A stretch of DNA of 51,597 nt. Origin: Gallibacterium genomosp. 3 (GTDB lineage Bacteria > Pseudomonadota > Gammaproteobacteria > Enterobacterales > Pasteurellaceae). The DNA lies in the NCBI RefSeq assembly GCF_001678475.1, contig NZ_JTJR01000044.1, positions 1-51,597 of the forward strand, read 5' to 3'. Shown here one piece after another: positions 45,467 through 51,597 of the stretch (positions are counted from its first letter, which is position 1; every line of letters begins with the position of its first letter). A program made the translations under genes and the position numbers. The notes under the pieces are model-generated. The model ran no database searches, was not told the origin of the DNA, and saw nothing but the letters and a program-made list of their open reading frames with translations.

Positions 45467-46882
45467 ATGAAATATTTAGCATATAAACTTGATAAATCAT
45501 CAGCTCAACCTCTTTATTTACAACTTTATCAACAAATTAAAGATGCCATTCATCAAGGGAAACTGGTACAAGGAGAAGTCCTGCCATCTAAAAGACAATT
45601 ATGTGAATATTTAAAAATTAGTCAAAATACAGTAGAAAATTGTTATTCCCAATTATTGGCAGAAGGTTACATAGAATCAAAGCCTCGAGTGGGATATTTC
45701 GTGACAACACAATTATTACCCATCAATGTATCGATTAACCAAATAAATCATCAACCAATTCGTGAGCAGCAAATGAATTGGCGTTATGACTTTAATCCGA
45801 ATGTTATTGATGAACGGCAATTCCCATTTGATAAATGGAAAAAAATTCAGAAACACTTTTTTACTCGACAATATGCTTATTTATTAAGTTTAGGCGATAA
45901 ACAAGGCGAACTTAATTTGCGACAACAAATAGCAGAATATTTGCGTTCTGCTCGAGGTGTGGAATGTTCAGCGGAACAGATCGTGATTAATGCAGGTGTA
46001 GAACTCTGTCTTATTCAATTAATGTTGTTATGGCAACACCGTTATCCGAATCAACAAGCACAATATGCGATGGAGGAATTTGGCTATCCAGTAGTAGAAA
46101 AACTATGGCACAGCTATGCTCATCAGGTTTTGAAATTGCCTATTGATAATCAAACGTTAAAAGTAGATCTAACGGTCTTATCTGAACAAGATATTGATCT
46201 ATTGTATATTACACCTTCACATCAATATCCATTTGCAAGTGTATTAAGTGTTAATGAGCGGCAACAATTATTATCTTGGGCAAGCCAGAAAGCGGGGAGA
46301 TATTTAATTGAAGATGATTACGATAGTGAGTTTCGCTATCAAGGTAAACCTATTCCTGCATTAAAAAGCTTAGATCAACACGATAAAGTTATTTATCTAG
46401 GGTCATTTTCTAAACTAATGATGCCGTCTATTCGTATCTCTTTTATGGTGTTACCCGAGTCTTTATTGCATAGTTATCGACAAGCCATTAATTTTTTTAA
46501 TCCATCTGTATCTCGTCTGGATCAAAATGTTTTGGCTGATTTTATGGCTCAAGGGCAGTTTGAGAAACATATTAATCGGATGCGAAAACATTATCGACGT
46601 AAAATGGATGTGTTGTGCCAATATTTAAAACAGTATGCTGGGAAAATACGCTTTTTTGGTGAAAGTTCAGGATTTTATCTATTAATAGAATTGCTTGATG
46701 AATCTAGGAGTATTGGAGAACTTACTGAGTTAGCAACACAGCAGCAAATAAAAGTGTATCCAATTCATTTTTATCAACGTCGTTTATTTGTTTTAGGGTT
46801 TGGTAATTTCACGGAAAAGGAATTGCTGGAAGGAATCGAAGCATTATGTCAATGCTGGCAAATAAAAAAGCCTACTCAGTAG
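45467..46882 (+). CDS. MocR/PdxR-type transcriptional regulator
   Basis: A 471-residue chimera of an N-terminal GntR-type winged helix-turn-helix (about 10-80: PLYLQLYQQIKDAI, LPSKRQLCEYLKISQNTVENCYSQLLAEGY) and a fold-type I aminotransferase domain (about 115-465). The PLP lysine is in YLGSFSKLMMPSIRIS, with IEDDYDSEFRYQG upstream. Family members such as PdxR bind PLP and control vitamin B6 or amino-acid genes. No pdxST genes are adjacent here and the target is unknown. The nearest genes are gltBD upstream (after a terminator) and htrA convergent downstream. A good ribosome binding site before ATG 45467 is not evident. Its stop codon lies inside the htrA terminator stem. Confidence 0.88.
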   Translation: MKYLAYKLDKSSAQPLYLQLYQQIKDAIHQGKLVQGEVLPSKRQLCEYLKISQNTVENCYSQLLAEGYIESKPRVGYFVTTQLLPINVSINQINHQPIREQQMNWRYDFNPNVIDERQFPFDKWKKIQKHFFTRQYAYLLSLGDKQGELNLRQQIAEYLRSARGVECSAEQIVINAGVELCLIQLMLLWQHRYPNQQAQYAMEEFGYPVVEKLWHSYAHQVLKLPIDNQTLKVDLTVLSEQDIDLLYITPSHQYPFASVLSVNERQQLLSWASQKAGRYLIEDDYDSEFRYQGKPIPALKSLDQHDKVIYLGSFSKLMMPSIRISFMVLPESLLHSYRQAINFFNPSVSRLDQNVLADFMAQGQFEKHINRMRKHYRRKMDVLCQYLKQYAGKIRFFGESSGFYLLIELLDESRSIGELTELATQQQIKVYPIHFYQRRLFVLGFGNFTEKELLEGIEALCQCWQIKKPTQ

Positions 46883-46897
46883 GAACTGAATAGGCTT
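46868..46897 (-). terminator. terminator of htrA overlapping the end of the MocR gene
   Basis: A 13-bp stem AAGCCTACTCAGT / ACTGAATAGGCTT (one mismatch) with a 4-base loop is followed on the minus strand by TTTTATTTG. The TAG stop of the MocR gene (46880-46882) lies within it, so the two convergent genes share the element. Confidence 0.8.
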
Positions 46898-46915
46898 GGT
46901 TTGTTAAGGAGAATA

Positions 46916-48304
46916 TTAACGAATGAATAGGTAGAAGTTATTGGTGCCACGAACGATATTTAACGCTACCGCAGATGGTTTGCTATCTAGGATTTTACGT
47001 AATTCACCAAGATTATTAATCTTATGACGGTTAATACCAACGATGACATCACCTTTCTTCAAGCCAAGCTGTTCTGCTTTAGAGTTTTGCTTAACTTCAG
47101 CGATGACAACACCTTTTAGATCTTTTTCATTGTAATTTTTTAAGTCTGCACCATCTAATCCAGGGATTACAGTATTACCACTTGCTGTAGTTTCGTTATC
47201 AGCTTGCAGTTTCACTTTTACAGTATTTGATTTTCCATCACGCAAATAGGTGATTTCCATTTCTTTTCCTGCACCTGTGGTTGCAATTTTGGCACGTAAT
47301 TCAGAGAAGCTATTAATCGTTTGGCCATTTAAACCAGTAATAATATCGCCTGCTTTTAAGCCAGCTTTTGCAGCCGCAGAATCAGGTAATACTTCGCTAA
47401 CAAAAGCACCTTTTTGTGCTTTGACATCAAAGGCTTGAGCAAGATCAGCATTGAGTTCACCACCTTTAATACCTAATACACCACGTTTTACTTGACCGAA
47501 CTCGATAATTTGCTGTGCTAAACTATTTGCCATATTGCTCGGGATAGCAAATGCAATACCAACGTTACCACCACTTGGGGCGATAATTGCCGTATTAATA
47601 CCGACTAACTCACCTTTGAGATTTAATAATGGACCGCCAGAATTACCACGGTTTACCGCAGCGTCGGTCTGAATATAATTTTGGTAACTATCTGTACCAT
47701 CATCAGCAGAACGACCTAAAGCAGAAATAATTCCTGAAGTCACAGTTTGGCCTAAACCAAAAGGATTACCAACTGCCATTACAAAATCACCAACTTGTAC
47801 TTTATCTGAGTCGGCCATCTTGATTTGAGTTAAATCTTTGGCATTTTCTAATTTTAATAAAGCAACATCTGACATAGCGTCATTACCTAATAGTTTTGCT
47901 TTATATTCTCTGCCATCATTTAAGGTTACGGTAATCTTATCTGCACCATCTACAACATGATTATTAGTCAAAACATAGCCTTTATCAGCATTAATAATGA
48001 CACCCGAACCTAAACCTTTAAATTGGCGAGGTGTACGTCCGCCGAATTGATCACCGAAGAAAAATTGAAATTCTGGTGGTAAATCAGCAAAAGGATTGTT
48101 GGATGCTGAATCTTCGCTGGTGCCTTCTACAGAAATAGTGACTACGGCAGGCAATACTTGTTGAATAACAGGTGCTAAGCTTGGCGTAGCATTAGCGGTA
48201 TTTTCTAAAAGAGGTACTGGGACATTAGCTTGGCTAGGTAATGAAGCACAAAGTACACTTAATCCCAGAGCAATACTTGTTAATACAAATTTTTTCTTTG
48301 TCAT
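46916..48304 (-). CDS. htrA: periplasmic serine protease/chaperone HtrA (DegP/DegQ family)
   Basis: An envelope quality-control protease of 462 residues. The signal peptide is about 1-26 (cleavage after SQA). The trypsin-like domain has the triad His116 (NNHVVDG), Asp146 (SDVALLK) and Ser222 (RGNSGGPL). The long LA loop (about 60-95, rich in Phe/Gly: PPEFQFFFGDQFGGR) is shortened relative to DegP, as in DegQ. Two PDZ domains occupy about 265-360 and 385-462. It is preceded by a sigma-E-like promoter, as expected for the DegP role. HtrA proteins of this family are immunogenic surface-stress proteins in H. influenzae. Confidence 0.95.
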   Translation of the reverse strand: MTKKKFVLTSIALGLSVLCASLPSQANVPVPLLENTANATPSLAPVIQQVLPAVVTISVEGTSEDSASNNPFADLPPEFQFFFGDQFGGRTPRQFKGLGSGVIINADKGYVLTNNHVVDGADKITVTLNDGREYKAKLLGNDAMSDVALLKLENAKDLTQIKMADSDKVQVGDFVMAVGNPFGLGQTVTSGIISALGRSADDGTDSYQNYIQTDAAVNRGNSGGPLLNLKGELVGINTAIIAPSGGNVGIAFAIPSNMANSLAQQIIEFGQVKRGVLGIKGGELNADLAQAFDVKAQKGAFVSEVLPDSAAAKAGLKAGDIITGLNGQTINSFSELRAKIATTGAGKEMEITYLRDGKSNTVKVKLQADNETTASGNTVIPGLDGADLKNYNEKDLKGVVIAEVKQNSKAEQLGLKKGDVIVGINRHKINNLGELRKILDSKPSAVALNIVRGTNNFYLFIR

Positions 48305-48359
48305 ATAAATATCCCTAATGAATAAAAGTAATTTCTTACGAAATAATTTTTGCGACGAT

Positions 48360-48388
48360 TAAGACAACAAAGTAAGAAAGAATGTTCC
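48360..48388 (-). promoter_or_regulatory. sigma-E-type promoter of htrA
   Basis: On the minus strand, GGAACAT (48388-48382) and GTCTTA (48365-48360) are separated by 16 bases, close to the sigma-E consensus GGAACTT-N16-GTCTAA. Transcription would start near 48353, about 50 bases before the htrA ATG. degP of E. coli is a classical sigma-E target. Confidence 0.75.
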
Positions 48389-48446
48389 CAAAATAAGGTG
48401 TGTTTAGCCAAAAAATAAGCAAATTACCTCATTTGAGGTAAAGAAA

Positions 48447-48470
48447 ACGGCATACTATTAAGTATGCCGT
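48447..48470 (-). terminator. terminator of hemL
   Basis: A 10-bp perfect stem ACGGCATACT / AGTATGCCGT with a 4-base loop is followed on the minus strand by TTTCTTTACC. It starts 18 bases after the hemL stop. Confidence 0.85.
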
Positions 48471-48487
48471 ATCTTGATAAAGAGTGA

Positions 48488-49774
48488 TTAAGCTTTTAAT
48501 GCTTGGAAAGCAATATCCGCAGCTTTGAGGGTATTTTGAATATCTTCATCAGTATGAGCTAGTGACATAAAACCAGCTTCAAAGGCTGATGGAGCAAGAT
48601 AGACACCTTGTGATAACATATGATGGAAGAAAGTTTTAAAACGCTCAATGTTGCAATTCATCACATCAGCATAGCTTTCGACCGTCTTACTCTCGGTGAA
48701 GAAAATTCCAAACATACCACCAACATAATTCAAAACAAATGGAATATGGTGTTTTTCAGCAAGTGCTTTTAAGCCTTCAGCTAATGTTTTTGTTTTTGCT
48801 GCTAATAAAGCTTCATTTCCTGGTTTAGCTAGCTCTGTGAGGCAAGCAATACCTGCTGCCATAGCAATTGGGTTGCCGGATAAAGTACCCGCTTGATAGA
48901 CTGGACCAGTAGGGGCAATGTATTGCATAATCTCTTTTTTACCACCAAATGCACCAACAGGCATACCACCACCAATAATTTTACCTAAGCAAGTAAGATC
49001 AGGCTGTACACCATAATAAGATTGTGCACCAGCTAGTGCAACACGGAATCCTGTCATAACCTCATCAATAATGAGTAATGCATTATATTGATCACATAAT
49101 TGGCGAAGCCCTTGTAAAAAGCCTGGTTTTGGCGGTACACAGTTCATATTTCCAGCAACGGGTTCAACAATAATACAAGCGATCTCATCTGGATAGCGTT
49201 TAAAGGTTTCTTCAACAGAATGAAGATCGTTATAAGTGCAGGTTAGGGTATGTTTAGCAAAATCAGCAGGCACACCAGGTGAGCTAGGTTGGCCTAATGT
49301 TAATGCACCAGACCCGGCTTTCACTAATAAAGAATCAGCATGTCCATGATAGCACCCTTCAAATTTAATGATTTTATCTCTTTTTGTATAACCGCGGGCA
49401 AGACGAATTGCAGACATAGTTGCTTCTGTACCAGAATTAACCATTCTGACCATCTCAATGGAAGGAACAAGTTTACAGACTAACTCAGCAAGTTTAATTT
49501 CTAGTTCAGTTGGGGCACCGAAACTTAATCCATTTTGTGCAGTTTCAATAACAGCATTTAAAATAGTGGGATGATTGTGACCTAGTACCATTGGTCCCCA
49601 AGATCCTACATAGTCAATATATTGTTTTCCCTCTTCATCATAGAGATAAGCACCTTGAGCTTTATGAATAAAAACAGGTGTACTGCCTACACCATTAAAA
49701 GCTCTTACGGGTGAATTAACACCACCAGGAATGACTTTTTGTGCTTGTGCAAATAATGTAGTTGAAGATGTCAT
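48488..49774 (-). CDS. hemL: glutamate-1-semialdehyde 2,1-aminomutase
   Basis: It converts glutamate-1-semialdehyde to 5-aminolevulinate, the last step of the C5 branch that feeds haem synthesis. It has 428 residues. The class III aminotransferase fold has the PLP lysine Lys265 in [17 protein letters not shown], with [13 protein letters not shown] and [11 protein letters not shown] upstream. The N-terminus [24 protein letters not shown] is typical, so ATG 49774 is the start. It is monocistronic and divergent from wecA. Its presence shows the organism makes at least the first haem precursor; whether the rest of the pathway is complete cannot be judged here. Confidence 0.97.
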   Translation of the reverse strand: MTSSTTLFAQAQKVIPGGVNSPVRAFNGVGSTPVFIHKAQGAYLYDEEGKQYIDYVGSWGPMVLGHNHPTILNAVIETAQNGLSFGAPTELEIKLAELVCKLVPSIEMVRMVNSGTEATMSAIRLARGYTKRDKIIKFEGCYHGHADSLLVKAGSGALTLGQPSSPGVPADFAKHTLTCTYNDLHSVEETFKRYPDEIACIIVEPVAGNMNCVPPKPGFLQGLRQLCDQYNALLIIDEVMTGFRVALAGAQSYYGVQPDLTCLGKIIGGGMPVGAFGGKKEIMQYIAPTGPVYQAGTLSGNPIAMAAGIACLTELAKPGNEALLAAKTKTLAEGLKALAEKHHIPFVLNYVGGMFGIFFTESKTVESYADVMNCNIERFKTFFHHMLSQGVYLAPSAFEAGFMSLAHTDEDIQNTLKAADIAFQALKA

Positions 49775-49937
49775 AATTTATTTTTCTCATGATTGTTAAA
49801 AGTGCTCAGTATTGTACTTGAAATCAAGAAATAATGAAAAAAAACAAATGTATTAGAAATTACTTTATGCTATTCTCTGCAACCATTCCAGCCCAATATA
49901 TCAATGTCACGACACGTATTTAAGGGGTGTTTTTTAT

Positions 49938-51014
49938 ATGTGGTTGAGTTTTCTATTAACGTTTTTAAGCTCATTTCTTGCATTAATTTTAATGCGTCCA
50001 GTTGCAGTCAAAATTGGTCTTGTAGATAAACCAAATTATCGTAAACGTCATCAAGGATTAATTCCATTAATTGGTGGGATTGCACTTTTTATTAGTAATG
50101 CGTGTTATTACTTCCTTGAATGGCATGATATGCGATTGCCTTATCTTTATCTAACCTGTGTGACAATTTTATTGATAATCGGTGTATTAGATGATCGCTT
50201 TGACCTTAGTCCATTCTTACGCGCGATTGTGCAGGCGGCATTAGCGTTATCTATGATTTATATTGGTGATCTCTCGCTCAATAATCTTGGTGAAATTATT
50301 GGTCCATTCCAAGTAACATTAGGTACTGCGGGTGTTGTGATTACAGTGTTTGCAACAATTGCTATTGTTAATGCATTTAATATGATTGATGGTATTGATG
50401 GGTTGCTAGGTGGATTATCAAGTGTATCCTTTGCCGCGATTGGTATCCTATTAATGTTGGATGGACAAGTTGATTTGGGAGCATGGTGCTTTGCATTAAT
50501 TCTTTGCCTTATTCCTTATATTTTGTTTAATCTCTCAATCTTTGGGGTGAAGAATAAAGTCTTTATGGGGGATTCTGGAAGTACATTGATCGGTTTTACC
50601 ATGATCTGGATTTTACTACTAAGTACTCAAGGTCAGGGACACCCAATTAAACCGATTACTGCATTATGGTTAATTGCAATTCCACTGATTGATATGATTT
50701 GTGTGGTGATTCGTCGCTTAAAGAAAAAGAAAAGTCCTTTCAGACCAGATCGCTTACACGTACATCATTTAATGGTCAGAGCAGGTTTAACTTCAAGACA
50801 AGCATTTTTAGCAATTACTTTGATGGCAGCTATCTGTGCTGGATTTGGAATATTAGGCGAAATTTATTATGTAAATGAATGGCTAATGTTTTTTGGGTTT
50901 ATTGCGCTAATTTTCTTATATGGCTATTCAATTACGAGAGCATGGCGTGTAACCCGCTTTATTCGTCGTATTCAACGCCGTTGGCGTAAAGCGAAAGGTG
51001 TAATCATCAAATAA
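49938..51014 (+). CDS. wecA: undecaprenyl-phosphate GlcNAc-1-phosphate transferase
   Basis: A polytopic inner-membrane enzyme that transfers GlcNAc-1-phosphate from UDP-GlcNAc to undecaprenyl phosphate, starting lipid-linked glycan synthesis (O-antigen or similar polymer). It has 358 residues with about eleven membrane segments. Signature motifs are the Asp-Asp in VLDDRFDLSP, NAFNMIDGIDGLLGG, FMGDSGSTLIGF and the cytoplasmic HVHHLMVRAGL near the C-terminus. AAGGGGTG lies about 9-11 bases before ATG 49938. The end is very basic (ITRAWRVTRFIRRIQRRWRK). It stands alone, without a wec/O-antigen cluster in this window. Confidence 0.95.
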   Translation: MWLSFLLTFLSSFLALILMRPVAVKIGLVDKPNYRKRHQGLIPLIGGIALFISNACYYFLEWHDMRLPYLYLTCVTILLIIGVLDDRFDLSPFLRAIVQAALALSMIYIGDLSLNNLGEIIGPFQVTLGTAGVVITVFATIAIVNAFNMIDGIDGLLGGLSSVSFAAIGILLMLDGQVDLGAWCFALILCLIPYILFNLSIFGVKNKVFMGDSGSTLIGFTMIWILLLSTQGQGHPIKPITALWLIAIPLIDMICVVIRRLKKKKSPFRPDRLHVHHLMVRAGLTSRQAFLAITLMAAICAGFGILGEIYYVNEWLMFFGFIALIFLYGYSITRAWRVTRFIRRIQRRWRKAKGVIIK

Positions 51015-51164
51015 AAATGGCTGAATAAGGATAAATTTATGCTGTATTAATTTAAGAATTGCACCAGTAAAGTTCATAATTGAACATTAATTAGTAGAAA
51101 AACGACTAAAAAATATTAATAAAGCACAAATTATCGACAAACAAAAAAAATATGAAAAAAAAAC

Positions 51165-51193
51165 TAGACAGCCAAAATGAAAGTCATTAATAT
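51165..51193 (+). promoter_or_regulatory. promoter of the tRNA-Arg-His-Pro operon
   Basis: TAGACA (51165-51170) and TAATAT (51188-51193) are separated by 17 bases and followed by a GC-rich discriminator (CGCCCCGC), the feature of stringently controlled stable-RNA promoters. It lies about 23 bases before the first tRNA. Confidence 0.6.
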
Positions 51194-51215
51194 ACGCCCC
51201 GCAACGACGCGATGA

Positions 51216-51292
<77 letters not shown>

Positions 51293-51339
51293 GCTCGGTA
51301 GATTTGCTAAGGTAACGCAATATCAAACAAAATTTTAAT

Positions 51340-51416
51340 GGTGGCTATAGCTCAGTTGGTAGAGCCCCGGATTGTGATTCCGGTTGTCGTGAGTTCGAGT
51401 CTCATTAGCCACCCCA
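51340..51416 (+). tRNA. tRNA-His (GTG)
   Basis: A 77-nt cloverleaf including the extra 5' G (position -1, base 51340) opposite discriminator C, the identity element of tRNA-His. The acceptor is GTGGCTA / TAGCCAC, the anticodon GTG is in ATTGTGATT, and CCA is encoded. Confidence 0.97.
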
Positions 51417-51425
51417 TTATTCTAA

Positions 51426-51502
51426 CGGCGAGTAGCGCAGTTTGGTAGCGCAACTGGTTTGGGACCAGTGGGTCGTAGGTTCAAATCCTATCTCGCCGAC
51501 CA
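51426..51502 (+). tRNA. tRNA-Pro (TGG)
   Basis: A 77-nt cloverleaf. The acceptor CGGCGAG / CTCGCCG is perfect, the anticodon loop TTTGGGA carries TGG, the T loop is TTCAAAT, and discriminator A and CCA are encoded. It is followed within 8 bases by the rRNA leader boxA. Confidence 0.97.
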
Positions 51503-51509
51503 TTTTTTT

Positions 51510-51597
51510 TGTTCTTTAACAACCAAATCAGACAATCTGTGTGGGCATTCGTTGATAGATTAATGATTTAAGACGTGAAAAAAGTTTTAAAGATTGA
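51510..51597 (+). promoter_or_regulatory. rRNA operon leader (boxA) running into 16S rRNA
   Basis: TGTTCTTTAACA (51510-51521) matches the rrn boxA antitermination element of E. coli (TGCTCTTTAACA) at 11 of 12 bases. ATCAGACAATCTGTGTGGGCA, given here in overlapping parts (ATCAGACAATCTG, CTGTGTGGGCA), follows as in the E. coli 16S leader. The last bases (AAAGATTGA) look like the join to the 16S 5' end, so the window stops at about the first bases of 16S rRNA. Confidence 0.8.

Overview
The window reads as a contig from an AT-rich gammaproteobacterium of the family Pasteurellaceae. TyrS, ArcA, CysK, ZipA, DapD, PntAB, HemL and WecA look closest to the Haemophilus/Pasteurella versions as I remember them, and the gene neighbourhoods (icd-rluE-nudJ; zipA/cysZ/cysK; tRNA-Arg-His-Pro) are gammaproteobacterial. 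The genus cannot be fixed. The two known Pasteurellaceae DNA-uptake 9-mers are nearly absent by eye, and icd, acs and gltBD are present, so it is not a typical Haemophilus influenzae.

Layout. (1) 1-17421: a very large YadA-type trimeric autotransporter adhesin locus. It has a 12-C tract and a promoter upstream, an extended signal peptide, heads, necks, stalk, collagen-like segments and an intact C-terminal anchor. The reading frame is broken by one frameshift and two ochre codons, each where paralogous copies have glutamine. (2) 17440-20310: icd, rluE and nudJ. (3) 20333-21410: a short CDF metal transporter divergent from a MerR-type regulator, with a textbook 19-bp-spacer MerR operator between them. 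(4) 21472-27630: cysK, acs, cysZ, a patatin phospholipase and zipA. This is a rearranged version of the ligA-zipA-cysZ-cysK neighbourhood, with acs and the patatin gene inserted and no ligA. (5) 27698-31606: arcA, prfC and tyrS. (6) 31703-34196: a TonB-dependent receptor and, directly downstream, a compact unit that looks like a Fur-repressed small RNA gene. (7) 34521-38417: pntAB and dapD. (8) 38550-39089: a lipoprotein built from 29-residue tandem repeats. (9) 39406-46882: gltB-gltD, preceded by a Fur-box-like palindrome, then a MocR regulator. (10) 46916-51014: htrA with a sigma-E-like promoter, hemL and wecA. (11) 51216-51597: tRNA-Arg, tRNA-His and tRNA-Pro running straight into an rRNA operon leader (boxA). 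The window stops at about the 5' end of 16S rRNA.

How it fits together. The housekeeping content covers the NADPH/nitrogen/acetate node (icd, pntAB, gltBD, acs, cysK, dapD) and redox control (arcA). The regulatory sites visible in the DNA (Fur-like, CRP-like, MerR, sigma-E) tie several of these to iron, carbon, metal and envelope signals. The observation I rate highest is the Fur-box/sigma70 promoter plus intrinsic terminator at 31703-31799, a RyhB-like small RNA candidate beside the TonB receptor. The broken giant adhesin is the main accessory feature. All assignments were made by reading; no search was run.
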